Assembly (NCBI GenBank): GCA_007922225.1
Contig: ML679956.1
Span: 75,118,095-75,182,094, forward strand
Source: Emydura subglobosa
Taxonomy: Eukaryota > Chordata > Testudines > Chelidae
Length of the DNA: 64,000 bases
Direction: 5' to 3'
This document shows positions 45,001 to 60,000 of this stretch, one piece after another. Both the position numbers and the translations under genes were made by a program. The notes beneath the pieces are model-generated. The model saw only the letters and a program-made list of their open reading frames with translations. It was not told the origin of the DNA and did no database searches. The number at the start of each line of letters is the position of its first letter. The stretch's first letter is position 1.

Positions 45001-48000
45001 AGGTAAGTGAATATTGTTATGTCTGCACTACAGATGGAAACCTGAGGCTGAGACGTTAAAGGACTGGGCTATAGAGGGAGTCAGTGGCAGACTGGGATCA
45101 GAACGCAGCGCCTGTGCTTAGATCATGGGCTTCGCCTTCTTACTCAAGATTTCATCTGATCGGTTTTCAGCCATCAGTGGGAGGCTGAAGGAGAAATGGG
45201 AATAGGTGAATGGGCTGCCAGAGCCAAACACAATCCCCGTGCTATCTAGAGCACACTTACACCGTAAAGGTAGGATTTCAGCTTGTCCAATATCAGCAGC
45301 CTCTTCATGGCCACTCAGGGGCTGGGATTTCAGGAACGACTCTGGGAATCTAGGCGGCGAACAGAGGCATAAACAAACTGCTGCTTTCCATCTCTGGGAA
45401 CGGAGGGAAAGAGACGGTGGCGCTCCCTAGGGACTGGTTTGTGGCTGATCAATGGAAGCCGAAGATCCAAACAAGTCTCAAAGGAGTACGGGAGATGTAT
45501 CACAAGTATAGTAGGAGATTAGACCAGGGGAAAACATGGGTGGAAGTTGATGCTCCAGAAGGAAGAGTTGGGCAAGAATCCACTGTAGAGACACCTCAAC
45601 TAGCTAACCCAGCCTCGAGCAAAGCAGGCCCAGTGGGACATACCTTTCAGCCAGACAGTGGAGTAGCTCTGGCCCCACGCACAACTCCAGGATCAGCACT
45701 AGGTGCTGGGGGCTCACATACGCTCCTTGCAGCCGAACTATATTTGTGTGATGAAGCTTCCTCAGGACCTGATACTCCTGGAGCACAGCCTGCTTGTCCT
45801 CTTGCCGGTAGGGGATAATTTTGGCAGCCTGCGCTTTTCCGCTTAATTTTTCCCTGCACTGTCTGACGATGCTGAAACGCCCTCTGGAGCAACAAAAACA
45901 CAAGGGCCCATTAAACTTCTCCTGCTGCTCTTGGAACAAGGCAGGCTGAGCCAGGTTCTTCCATGCTTCAAACTTCTACTGCTTATTCTGCATCCAGACC
46001 CTGTGTTGAAAACCAGGATCACGCGGGGCTGGTATGAGAGACCGTAAGTCTGAGCAGCCTTAAAGGGAAACCGTATGGCTCCTTTTAACGGCAGCAGCAG
46101 AAGCCTGACCCCTGGCGTCTGTAATTAATAAATGCAATGCATGAGTGCAATTGGGGAGTTGCGGGTGTGATTCCCAGCGTGTGGTGACGCATTCACGCTA
46201 GCTCTCTGCGAGCTAGCACACTAAAAATAGCATAGCCGGAGAAGCGTGGGCTAGCCGTGCTGAGTACAAACCTGCTCGAACTCCATGGGTACATGCTCAG
46301 CGTGGCTAGCCAGGATGCCCCTCACTGCTGCCCATGCTACCACGGCTGCACTGCTTTTTTAGTGAGAGCGAGCACGAGTACGTCAAGTGAGCTGGGAATC
46401 ACGCCCCGAGCTCACAAGTGTAGAGGCAGCCTGAGAGAGAATCCTTCGCTAGCCCAGAGTTCATGGCTGTCCAGGAATGGGCCCATTACCAAGAATCCAG
46501 TGTTTAGAACCCAAATTTGAATTAGAACCGGATTCAGTAAGTTTACCTTTTAGGACACTGGCTAATTCCCAGATGCGAAATCCCTTGGGGATGCGCTAGT
46601 TCCTAAGGGTTCCAGGGGATCCTCTACAAGGTGATGGGAACTCTTGCCTGGAGTGAGTCCTCACTGGCCCCATCTTCTCCCCCCGACCACCTCATGGAAA
46701 GCCCCTCTCCTCTGCCCAGTGTGGGGTACAATAATGACAGTGAAGTTCTGTGGGCCTATGGATCTGCTACGACTGGTGTCCAGCTACTGGATTTGAATTG
46801 CTAAGAACCCCAAGTGCTCAAAGGCAAGTTCTAACTAACTGGAAGGAGTATGTACGGCCCTGGTTAGTGAGTACGTATATGGAGCTCGTGAGAGCTCTAC
46901 ACCTGTCCATTTGAGCAGGGTCTGGCTCAGAATTCATTTAACGATGCTAATATCAAGTCACACGAGAGTGGGCAGCCAAGCAAACAACTTTAGCTTGAAA
47001 GGCCCTGTATCCTTACCTACCAGAGATGTTTTCATTAAAACAAAGTGGTAAATGGACTGCTAACAGACGGGTGGTCGGTAGGTTTATAAAACTGACATTT
47101 CTGAGTGTAAGGGTCCAAAATGAAGCTGCAAGCAGCACTTCCCCCTGAACATGAGTGTGTAACTGGGTTTCTGTCCTTTCTACCTTTTGATCTCGGTTTG
47201 GAAGGCGTAGGTTTGCTGTGTTGGAAAAGGCTCCGAGGGTGTCATTATTTCACTCCCATCTTCTGTAGCAGCTGAGAACATCTGTGCTGCAGACTGAAAT
47301 GCTAGAGGGAAAGAGAGACATGGCTGTATGAGGGAAAACAACACTGGGTTCAGTCCCAATCCTTGCTTTGCCGTCCCTGGGTATCTTGCTGTAACTGGAG
47401 AGGAAGACAGGCAGCTATGGTATTTCAGACTGAAGCTGGCCGATTTGTGAAATGTCGCACAACAGAGACCCCAAAGCATGTTCGAGTGCAAAGAAACACC
47501 TTCAGGACTGAGCACAGGGTATGCCGCCACTGAAGCTGGAGGTGTAGTGCAGTGTAGCTGCCATGGCACGGGCGGCTGGACAGGCTCGCCACCCCAAGTA
47601 CGTACCTAGTGTCTCTGACAGGACTGTCCTCAGGGCAGCTAGCTTGTCACGCCGCTCATGCTACTGCAGCTACACTTCTATTTTTAGCATGCTAGCTCAA
47701 TCCGATCTAGCGTGGGTATGTCTACCTGCGCTGGAAATTCCACCTCCAACTCCAGTGTAGACATGAGCTTCCTTTGGCCTAGCCTATTACATAGACAGTC
47801 AGAGTAGAGGACTTGTGGATATAGTGTAAGAACTTGTTGTTCTCTCTCACTGCAAATGGTGACAATTAATCTACAGTTAGCCTAGGCCACTGGTTCTCAA
47901 CCTGCCAACTGGTCACAGCCCTCAATGAAATGGCAAGACGTTGCCTGGGGACTGGGAACCTGCTTCTAACTCCATGTTTCATTTCATCAGCTGAAGCAGA

Positions 48001-51000
48001 TTTGCTCAGTCACTTGCAATTGGTCCTTCCTGGATATTCCCCTGGAACGGGGGCATCATATGAATCATTACAGCACCTCCGTGGAAGCACCATGTGCAAT
48101 GGCATAAAGACAGAGTGATTGCGAGATTACGGTATGAAAATGGTTGAGAATCCCTGGCCCTCGGGTGAGCATGCGAGGTGAGGATTGGTAAATTACGTTG
48201 ACAAGTTACATTGACATGGGGAGGATTATTTCTTTGGTGTAGTAGAATCTTTTCAGTTGGTGGAAAGAGAAATAATATGCCAGATAGGCCACCATCTCAA
48301 TTCTCAGAGGAACACATTCGGCTGCTGGCAGATACTCCTTTTCAGATAATGGATTTCTTTAAAAATAAGCAACAATACAAAACATTAAAATATAGGAAAA
48401 AATATGTTAGGATAGGTTTGACTATCCAAACAGCAAAATAGCCCAAAATGAAAAAAAGGGAATTTTACAGAAGCAAACACCAATTCACATCTATTAACCA
48501 CCAAGTTCTGGCTTGTAGACAGGACCAGGGCCATGGAATTTCAGTGGACTTTTCATTACTTTCATAGGTATACTATTAAGCCAATGCTTCACACAATTGA
48601 AACACATTACTCTGATTTTGTTCCCTGGTGATCATCCAAATTAAATGAGCATGTCAGAGAGCCCATTGAGTGGCCTCTTCTCTACAAGTAATCAATGGTT
48701 TCAACCCCTAAATGCCAAGATTAGGCGGTCTCACAGCTCATCCCACTTCCAGCTAAGGGATCATCTGTGAACAACAGCGCCTAAGGATTCAAAACCCTAA
48801 AACACACTGGAGGCAATGGAGTTACTCCAGATTTATACTCCATTTCCCCTGAGTGCACACACAAAGAAGATGTGATAGTGTAGATGTTGGAAAATTGAAA
48901 TGTTCTACCACCATTCAATAGCTTACCTCTTTGGTCTTTTTCACCAATCTTTACTTTGGCAGATGGGATGCTGTAAGGTCCCATTCCAGCTTTACTGATG
49001 CAGGCTGTCCGGAAGGAATAAGTCAAGCCCCTGGAGAGATTATTGGCAGAGTAGCAGCAGTCAGCCACATCAGTAACAAGGGTCTTCCACTCACCGTCTT
49101 GGTGAAGGAAAGAGAAACACAGGTCAGAACTTGTTCTAGGGATTATCATGTTGTCTTTTGTGCCACCAATTACTGCTGTTCTAGGAGTACAGAAAATTGA
49201 TGGCATATGTAACTGAAGGAGCCCGTGCAAATGGTGGCCTGAGAGTATAACCTCCCATTGTCTTGTCTTGTCTGTAGTGACCTCATCTTTTCACTTCTGA
49301 AGCCAGGTATTTTATATTAGAGCCCTGAAGTTTCATTGCCCTTGTTTTGCAGGGAGAGGGGGTGGCTGTGAATGTGTTTGTAGATTCCGTTCATGTAATT
49401 TCATACCCATCCTCCCTGAGTTCCTCATTTAGATTTGAGATTCAAACATGCATCCCAAACTCAAAGCAAAACTCTGCTAAAAAAAACACTACGTTTTACT
49501 CAGCTTCATGTTGAAAGCAAGCAAAACTGAAAACATTGCACAACTACAATTAAGAACCATAAATGAATCCCCAGAATAAATTTAAACCTGGGCCCAAATT
49601 CACTCAAAGTTTGCAAGCCACAAATGACCTTTCCAGAAGGAGTTTTAGGTTTGCAATGGAATCCCGACCCAGGTGAGTTTCATGTGATTCTGAATTTTAC
49701 TGAAAACATTTCACACAGCTCTACTTTTTAGACATTCCAGTTTGCATACTGAGGTTACATATCATGTAATATAGTATTGCTGTGTCAGCAGGGAAACGGA
49801 TACACCACAGATCCACAGTTAGGAAACAACAGGAACAGATTTATTCCTACCCTCATAGGGGAAACAACTCCACACCTAGCTCGTGGCTATCCAGATTGAA
49901 CTTCATATGCATATACGTACACGGATCTAGAGGAAGGCACATAGGATAATTGGGCCCAATTACATCTGGGCAAAATTTTTTGGACAAAACTTATTTCTGA
50001 CCAAAAATGTTGAATGGTGACACCTCGATGATTCATGAATTTATGCTGATTTCCCTGAAACGTTTCAACTGAAAAAAAAAGCTAAAACATTTTCATAAAA
50101 CGTTTTGTTTCAATATTTCAAAATCAAACCTTTTGAGGTTTGTTCAAAACAATTTTTCATTTAAAAATTTCCTTCAATTTTATTTAAAAACATAAAAAAA
50201 TGCTTTAAAATGGTCAAAATAAAAACTTTTTATTTAATTAATGCCAAAACAATGTTTGACCTGAAATTAAATTAAATTAATTTAATCTACAATTCTCCCA
50301 CAATTTCAAAAAAGTTTGCTTTGGGTTGACCTAAAATGATTTTTTTCCCCCTAATTTTTTGGAATTGCCAGCTAACCAAAAAAGTTGCATAACTCTAGGC
50401 CCAATCCGGTTGTGATCTGTAAGTGCTTCTTCAAGATAAATGTTTAATATTATTATTATTATTAATAAAACAACAACAACAATAAACAGGAACTGAAAAG
50501 AGAGGTCAGGCTCTGATCCAAGACCAGTTGAAGTAAATGAAAAGGGACCCAGTGACTTCACTGGGCTTTGGATCAGGCTCTGGACGAGTCAGGCAACCCA
50601 AATAATATATGACTAAATGTATACCTGCCTCTGTGTATCAAGGAGATTGTCATTGCACAGGTCTTATAAACTCAGATGTCTCTTCAGTAGGATTCTAATG
50701 GGAAACTAAGTTGTTTGGAGCATGGACTGTCTTTTTATTGTTTGTATAGCACCTAGGACAATGAGGTCTTGATCCAGGACTGGGGCTCCTAGGCGCTATA
50801 ATACTACTACTAATAAGTAATAACAATGAGAAGTAGAGACTATCTTGTTCTGCTTTACCTTCGCTCTTGCACTGTACAGTATAGGTAATGGCGGTGTTCG
50901 ATTCCACAGGTTTCCAGACCACTTGCACTCCATCCTCATACACCTCCACGATATCAGGGGCTGGGGGGCTAGCAAGAACCTCTGTCAGGAAGGCACACAA

Positions 51001-54000
51001 AATTGAGGGTGTTATATATAGAAATGAAGGTTGAAACCCCGCTCCCTTTAACAGACGAGTTAATTTGCAGTTACAGATATTCTTCCATTTCAAACAGATG
51101 ATCCCTTTTGGAATGGTAAACTCTGCCTAATCATAGAATCACAAAATATTAGGGTTGGAAGGGACGTCAGGAGGTCATCTAGTCCAACCCCCTGCTCAAA
51201 AACCCAACTAAATCATCTCAGCCAGGGCTTTATCAAGCTGAGCCTTAAAGACCTCTAAGGATGGAGATTCCACCACCTCCCTAGGTAACCCATTCCAGTG
51301 CTTCACCACCCTCTGAGTGAAAAAGATTTTCCTAATTGCAAACTTATCAAAAACTTGAAAGTTTAGCTCAAACTAGAGTGTTGTTGTGTTTCCATTCGAC
51401 TAAGGAGAGACTCTGAAAAAAGGATCAGTGAGAAAGAACGCAGTGCAAACTGCAGCAAGCACTGTGAAAACACACAGAGACGCTGTATGAGGAGCAGAGA
51501 TAGGGGAGAGAGAAAAAGTCCATGGAAAACATAAACATAACAGGTGAGATGAATGCTTGGTCTAGACTCCATCAATTTCAACGGACTTACATCATGGAAG
51601 AATATGACTCCGTATATACAATGAATACAAGCTATGCACTTGCACCAGCCTAGCTCTGGGAGTAAAAACATGTTTTGATTGTTTTCTAAAACTGAATCAC
51701 CATTGAAAAACCCAGGCGTTAAAAAGATATGCAAATTTGAACTTTAGTTTGTGAGCACTGGTTTACTAACCATCAAATTCTAGAAGATCTTCCTATCCTT
51801 CCTTCTGAATGTCATTTGTTTTAGCTTTAATAATGATCTTACTTGCTAAAAAACATGGTATTTGTATTTCCAGTATCTGTGTTCCAAGGTCTTCCAGTTT
51901 CTACCATCTAAATCAAGGTTTCTACATTATGGTCAATGTATCAGTTTGCACCAACACACCTTGAATCATCTGTACTATAGGGGTGTTGAGGTTAAAGACA
52001 AACTGAGACAGATACATCACCTTTGCTGCCTTCCTGTCTGAAACTATCTCCGTAAGTTCCTAGAAAATGAATTATCCCTTTGTGTATGGAAGAAAATCTA
52101 TAATGCAGCATGTCTGCTAATTCTGGATATAATTCTGGAGTGGAAGCTGTACAAAGTAAGCATCTACTTCCTGGAATTACTTCCTTCTCTTACCTGCCTT
52201 CCTGATTACGCAGGAGGTGGATGCTGTACCCAAAGAGTTGCTGGCCACACATGTGTAAATACCAAAATCCTCAGCCGTAACCTCCAATATGGTTAAAAGC
52301 TGGAAGTTTTTGAGTGTGCCTGAGATCAAGATCCTACTGCTGCTGCAAATGGGCATCCCGTCTGAAAGACAGAAGGAGTAAGTCCTTGAATTATACTGAG
52401 ACGTCTAAAAGTCACCTCTTTTCCAGGGAGAAGTGTCCGCTAAATCCGCTCCCCTTCACCTTCCCCCATAACGTAGGTTCTTACAATCATCTTGGTTGTG
52501 CTATAACTTCAAACCCTACTATTAAATCATCCCAAATACTCAAATGAGTGGGTACATCACCTCTGAACCAGTCAACGTGCAGAGGCAAATGGGTGGATGT
52601 TTGGCAGGACAGAGTCACAGACTGCCCTAGGGCAGCATCCTGATCCACGAGTTCTTCTACAAAAGAAGGTGCTGAAAGAAAGAGGGAAAGCAGCATCTCA
52701 GACAGATTAAGAAGATTATATATGTCAATCACAAGGAACATAACAGACAGCATCTTTTATCAGACTAGCTATCAAGGAGCTCCGATGGGAAAAAAACATT
52801 TTTCATACTCGTGCTCATTTTGCCACCCTCTTCTTTTTAGACCCCAGTGACCCGATTGTAGTGAGACAGTTCAAAAAGAAGTCCTGCAGACCATTCAGTC
52901 TCATTTTTACTCAGTGCGGGCACAAACCCTGTGAAGGGATGTTCCATTACAAGCAAGGTGCCTAGAGAAGATCCAAGAAATTCAGAAGGTAAATCTATTA
53001 TATTATAACAAAATATAAACATTATTATATTATAATATAAATATACAAATATATTAGTGATATGCAACACACTTTTTCTTTAGTAAGTGTAGCACTTGCA
53101 ATCAGTTAAACAGTTCTTGAAAAGTATCTTAGTGCTTTGATATGACAGTGATGGGTGCTCTAGAAAGTTTGGGGTGGGGTGGGGTGGATGGATGGATGAA
53201 TGGATGGATAAATACTGAAGCCATCTCTTTATTCAGTCAGTGGCTACAGCATAGGCAACAGTGCAAGTTCCTCTCTATAGCCATGTCAAATGTCGCAGGA
53301 GATAGTTGATTTTAGCCTTCTGTCTAAACAAGGGGAGAAGCTACAGGAGCCAAGAAGGGCTATTGAAGGTCTGAATATTCATGAAGTCAGTGAAGGAACT
53401 GGAAACTAAGCACAGCCATAGGAGTTAAGTCCTGGATTTACCTCTACCCAACTTGGGGGAACGTCCGAGTGGCATCTGACTCCCACCTTGCCACTTCCAA
53501 AATCCTGTGAGACTTAAAAACTCCCACACAAGTCACCGATGAAAATGCGCATCAGGACCATCTGAAGCCCTTGTTTAGAAACATAACTTTTGTGGCTTTT
53601 ATGGTATCCTTGTCCTGTAATCCATAACTAAATAAACCTCCCATCAGCTTCAACGGCAGTCTTGCCTGAGTAAGGAAAGCTGGATTTGGGCCTAGATTTG
53701 TAGACATATATTCCACAAAAGGGCATTTAACATCAGATGCCATTTTGCTCTGAAATGTGTTCATCTAAAAAAGCCGTGGAAACCATGCCCATTATTTCTT
53801 CCATCAAAGACAATTATTTTGCATTTCAGATCAGGACCTATATTTTAATCATCTGAAAGCCTCACTAGGCAATGGAGCTGCTGCAAAGACGGAACAAAAA
53901 GAACTCCTGGAATTCCTACTACAGTGTGTAAATTACCAAGGTTTTTCTCTACACAATTTTTATGAAGCTTGCAAGATAAAACTCTCTCAGCTTCTCAGAT

Positions 54001-57000
54001 ACTAGCCTGGTGCAATTATATTATTCTATGATATTTCACGATAAAACTAACTGCTGACATGCAATAAAGGTACCTTTCTCCTTTATTTTGAGGCTTGATA
54101 ATTTCATAGATTCACAGATTCTAAGGTCAGAACAGATTATTGTGATAATCTAGTCTGACTTTCTGTGTAACACAGGCCATAGAATTTCCCCAAAATAATT
54201 ACTAGAGCAGATCTTTTAGAAAAACATCCAATCCTGATTTTAAAAGCATCAGTAACGGAGAATCCACCACAACCCTTAATATATTGTTCCAATGGTTAGT
54301 TACTCCCCATTTTTAAAATGTATGCCTTATTTCGAGTCTGAATTTGTCTAGCTTCAACTTCCAGCCATTGGATCATGTTATATCTCTCTCTGTTAGACTG
54401 AACAGCCCATTTATTAAAAATTTGTTCCCCATTCAGGTACTTACAGACTATGCTCAAGTCACCCCGTAATCTTCTCTTTGTTAAAATAAATAGATTGAGC
54501 TCTGTGAGTCTATCACTATAAGGAATATTTGCTAGTCCTTTAATCATCCTGGTGGTTCTTCTTTGAACCCTCTCTAGTTTAGCAAATATCTTTCTTGAAT
54601 TGTGGATACCAGAACTGGACACGGAATTCCAGCAGCACATCAGTACCAAACAGAGGTAAAATAACCTCTCTTCTCCTACTCGAGATTCCCCAGGTTATGC
54701 ATCCCAGGATGGCATTAGCTATTTTGGCCACAGTGTCAAACTGGGAGCTCATGTTCCCAGGATGAATGAATGAAGTCCTGGATTTTCTCTTTTAATATCC
54801 TGCAGCCCCATTTAGAGATTCTCTTTCTGGCAAGTCACTTCCCTGCTCCTCAATGCCTGTTTCAAATAATTTATTATCTATTAAATCAAAGACATTTTAA
54901 TTGCAGTATATAATTACAGTCCATTATCTACAGGTCATGTGATTAGTTTAGCAGTAAAAATGGCATGGGTTTCTTATTAATGAATTGTCGGTTAATACCA
55001 AAAGTCATGGCAAGTTTAATAAAAGTCCCTGGCTAGGAGGGTAGTAAACTGTACTGGGGGAATGAGCTGTGTCAGAAAGACATATTATATGGCACAACCG
55101 AGGTGCAGGAAAATTGCGAGTATAGATGGAGTCTATTCTCCAGTTCCTGGTCTCACTGACATAGGTATAAATCTGGAGTAATTCCACTGAGTTCAGTGTA
55201 GTCACTCCAGATTTATATCAATGTCACTAAATAACAGTCATGGCTAGTAAAGAATACCAAATATAATACTCAGATAAAACACTTAGCTGCAGAGGATGGA
55301 GGGAACTCCACTAGTCAGTACGGGCCTGAACCTACTCCTATAGACATCACTGGATGTTGTGACACTGGGAGCAGGATTTGCAAGGTTACCCCTCTAGGTA
55401 AGTGGAGTGGCTGATGCTATTTCATACTTAAACCATAGCTTAAAGCTTTTAAATTGCATCTGCACTTGACTATTGCACACAAGTCAAATGTATAAAACTG
55501 ATTAATACAAAAAGTGTGGAGGGAAAGAGGAGAGAGAAAAGGGGTAACAGAGCCCATTTATATCAGTAGGCCCATTCACACACACCAGGAGGTTTTTACC
55601 TTCCTTTTGCTCTTGCTCAAGGGCTGGCTTGCCTTTTAGGATTCTTGAAATATGGGCAACGGAAGCTTTTACTTTCTTCTTCAGAGTCTGCTCCACCGAC
55701 TGCTCCGCTGAGTGAGATCTGCCGTAGGGTTTAAAGAGTCCTGGTTTGCTGTGGGCGGAGCTTCTCTGTTTACCAACAGAGTCCTTTTGGAAGCCATACA
55801 TTGGCTGGGATTCAGCGGTTACATGGCCCTCATCCCCTTTCCCCATTGGTGGTTCTGAATCTTTCACCCGCCTTTGAAGGGGTTGCCCTACATCTTCGGA
55901 AACATCCAAAAGGTTTTGTCTGGTTTCCATTGTCATGGCATCTTGTGAGTTATCTGCAGGGGATTTAATGCCCTCCCTAATGCACAGTCTTTTATCCTGT
56001 GAATGTCCTTTCGTTGTAGGAGGTAATTTTACCTTTTCACCAAAGTGCATAAATCTTTTACTGGTTGATTTGGGTGGGGGCTTCTTGACATTCATAAATT
56101 CAAATGGAAAATACACAATGTCGTAGAGATCTGAAAGGTTCAAATACGCAGGCTCTACCTCAGATATATCAAGTTTTGAAGACCCACTGCCAACACTAGG
56201 GCTCTCCTCTGAGAGGTCTTTAATCTTCACTAAGGAAATTTCAGAGTGTTTCTCAGCTTCCTTGCTATCAGATATGTGACTAGATCTTTTTCCAGAACCT
56301 GCGTAATCAGACTGGGAAATGCTAGCTTTGCTGGAACTAGTGCTTTTGATGGCTAATTCCCCTAGATGTTGACATTCAGGAGAAGTCACCTCTTCCTTCT
56401 CAGTCACTGCACACAATGGAGATGGCATACTCGACTCATCTTCCACTGCAGGGAGTAGTGCAGCTGATTCTGCAAAATCACTGAGGTAAAAGCCCTCTTC
56501 TCTTTTACCCCGTGGCACAAAATGAGTGGAACTTCCAGCTGTTGCGTGGCCAGCTGGACCTTTTGAGAACATCATCTTTGGAGGGGAGACGTGTTTTTCA
56601 CATCTCTCTTGAGCAGAAACGGACTCTGCCAAAACATTCATATCTTCAGACAGACAAACCATCTCTTCAACCAAGTCCTCCAGAACTGCAGACTCTGCCT
56701 CAGTGTAAACAGAAGGCTTGTGATGTGAACGTTCCTGGCTTTCACCCTGGCGGAGTGAAACAGGGGAAGTCTCTAGAATAACTGGGCTTTCACTCTCTGG
56801 GACAACAGATTTCACCTCGCTGCAAACTGAAGGCTCCTGATGTGAATGTTCTTGGTTTTCACTCTCATCGACTGAAAGTAGGGCCCTTTCTCGTTGTGGG
56901 ATTGTTAGAATAAATAGGCTTTCACCACGCAGAACAGCAGACTCCACCTTAATGTAAACAGAAGGTGCCTGACGTGAATGTTCCTGGCTTTCACTCTCAG

Positions 57001-60000
57001 AGTCTGAAACCGGGGCACTTTCTTGTTGTGGTGTTGGAATAATTGGAGGTTCGCCCTCCAGAGCAGCGGATGCTCTGCCCAAGTAATCAGAAGGCTTCTG
57101 CTGCAAACATTCCTGGCTTTCACCCTCACAGACTGAAAGTGGAGCCGTTTCTGGTTGTAGAACCGTTAAAACAATTGGGCTTTCGCCCTCGCAAGCTGGA
57201 ATTTGGGCAGTCTCTAGAATAACGGGGCTTTCGCTCCGTAGATCAGCAGACTCTGAAGCAGTGTGTAAAGACAGCTCTAGCTGCTGATGTACACGTTCTC
57301 CTCCCTCCCTCTTGTGAGCTGATGTTGGGGTTCTCTCTGATTCGGGAACCATCAAAACGGAGCTTTCACCCTGCAGAAGTGGAAACTCTGCACCACTAGG
57401 CTTTGGCTTCAGATCTGCAAGCTCCTCACTTTCACACGTGGGGGTTGGCACGGGGGCTGGGTCTGGTTTGTGAGCAGTTGGACTTAGGCTTTCACCTTGC
57501 AGAACAGCGGGCTCCACGTCGAGATCAATGGAAAGTTTTGTCTTTTGATGCAAATGCCCCTCGCTTTCCCCCTGGTGGGCTGACACCGGGGCCTGCTCTG
57601 GTTGTTGAGCAACTGGATCTGGGCATCCTTCATCACCACACTGTGCAGAAGGGGCTGGCTGTTCTTCTGAACAGTCCTTCCCAGCTTTCCTTGAGTCCTC
57701 CTCCATCGAGCGCTCTTCAGGCTGCACCTCGCCAGAGCCAGCAGACAGGTCATGCAGGTGAGCTAGTCCTGGATAACCCCCCTGTGAAGTTAGATCACAG
57801 TCTTCTTCCAGAATGTCTTGCTCCTTGGCTAAACTTGGGGGTCTTAGTCTGTAATCATCAAGGGAACGGCTTCTGCTGGACTCCTGGAAGGTGTGACGCG
57901 GTGGTCTCCTAGCAGTATCAAAGGAAGCCGATTTGGTCAGAGGGCCTGTCACACCTTCTCTGTGTGTACCATATTCTTCATCGCCAGACATTCCTTCTCC
58001 TTCTTCTTCCTCTTCTTTCAATTCAAACTGTTCCAGAAGGGGTTCCCGTAGACCACTTAAGGGTACTTTTAAATACCCTGCTTTCCTGAAGGCCCTTCTT
58101 GTTCTGTCAAGATGCCTTCTGTATTCTCTGCCCGGTGAGACAGGTACCCGTGCAGGACCCTCAGATGCTTGGCTGTAGAATGTGCTTTTAATGACACTCT
58201 GTCTGGGGACACACAAAGGGGGTTTCTCTGTTCCATCTCCAGCCTTTACGATTTTGTCTTTGTCAGGTAATGATGGGCCTGTTTTTTCTTCTGGCGATGT
58301 ATCTAAGGTGGTTGCCTTCACCAATGAAGGCTCTTCTGCATTGTTCTCTTGGGACTGATCTGTTTTTTTATCTTTTATTTCTGAGCTGATCCCTTCTGCT
58401 AGCTGAGCAAAGGCACCTGCCATAAGTACTCCGCTTTCGGTAGGTGGCTTATCATCACCCAGCTCACTTTTCACTAAAGCATACTTCCGTCGCATGGGTT
58501 TTACAGGAGGCACCAAGACCTTGGAATGTTTCTCCTCCGTTGCATAATTTGCAGGTCCTTGATAACTTGGTGCATCGAGCACAGACAAGTGCAGCTCTGG
58601 TGTAGAGCCAAAGTGCCGTCTCCTGGGGAAGGATGAGTTCTCATTGTCTGAAGAGGAGCCAGAAGTAGTGGAGGAACTACTTTCTTCAACCAGGTGTCGG
58701 GAGATGCCCAGCGATGTGTTTTTGTGAGTTCTCTGTAGGATTTCAGGAATGGATCTCATTATCAGTATGGATTTATAGCACATGAGGGAACGCTGAAAAA
58801 GGAAAAAAACACAACATAACCAAAAGGGAACATAGTGATGAGAGTGGTATAAATATATGCAGCAAGCAATAAACTATATATCCTCAGAAACATAGCATAT
58901 ATAATAGCTGCATAGCATATCATCATCATCCCTTTCTGTACAATATGTTTGGACATATTCATTCTGGGCCTGTCTCTCCCCTCACTTAGGCTACGTCTAG
59001 ACAGACGGCAGCAAATTTGCTGCCATCAGATCTATTTATGCAGATCGATTGAGCAGGAGTGGAGACCTGCTCAATCGACCCAGAAATCGATGCTATTAAT
59101 CTACCTCTGTCAGATGGAGTAACACTGCGTCGACAAGAGGGCATTTCCTGTCGGCGCAGCGGACTGAAGACACCCTGGCAAGTAGGAGTTAGGAAGTCTA
59201 TGGAAGATACGCAAACTACTCGATGTAGCTCCCGTCGACTGCTGCCGAATTTGGCGGCAAGTGTAGACATAGGCTTATATTAGCATTACACTGGTGTAAT
59301 CACACTGATTTCAGTGGCGGTGTTCCTAACTTACACCTGTGTGAGTGGAGAAGCAGCCCCTGGCTGACATTTTCAAAGCAGTGCAGTGGATTTAGTCACA
59401 GGGTCATCCATTTATTTCTGTTGTTTCCTTGAGTTTCTTAATTAAACATACGAGGCCAGATCCCTAGGTGGAGTAAATTGGCATAACCCCACTGCAATCA
59501 GAAGAGGATCCGGTCCCCTGCATGCTCCATTATGTTATTGTGTACTTCATTGTTTTTTTGGGATCCCTTTTGTTTCTGTATTGTTATAGATTGTAGGTCT
59601 TAAAACTGAATACAATATTTGAATACATGTAAATATGCATATTCCACGTGTTCTCTAATACAAAGGGGTTGGGGGAATGGCCCAAAGTTCAAAGACCAAT
59701 TATCAGAGCTTTGCACTCATAATAATACTAATAATAAGCAGCCACATAGTACTTTTAATCTGCTTTTCATATATTAGCTAATGAGCTTATCACCACATAC
59801 TCTTGCGACAGGTAGCGTCATTCCCTTTGGGCAAATGGAATAAGTCAGGCTGGGAGGCCAAGAACTTGTTCTGATGGGCAGAATGAATTGGACTCAGAGA
59901 GGAGAAAAGAAACCAGAAGTTTCTGAGTCCCAAGAAAGAAAGAAAGAAAGAAAATCCTGGCTCCAATGAAATCAATGGCAAAACTCCTATTGATGTTTGT

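Noticed and set aside
57403..57912. 169-codon plus frame inside the OBSCN big exon
   Set aside because: Shadow of the obscurin coding strand, which has clear conserved blocks and splice sites.
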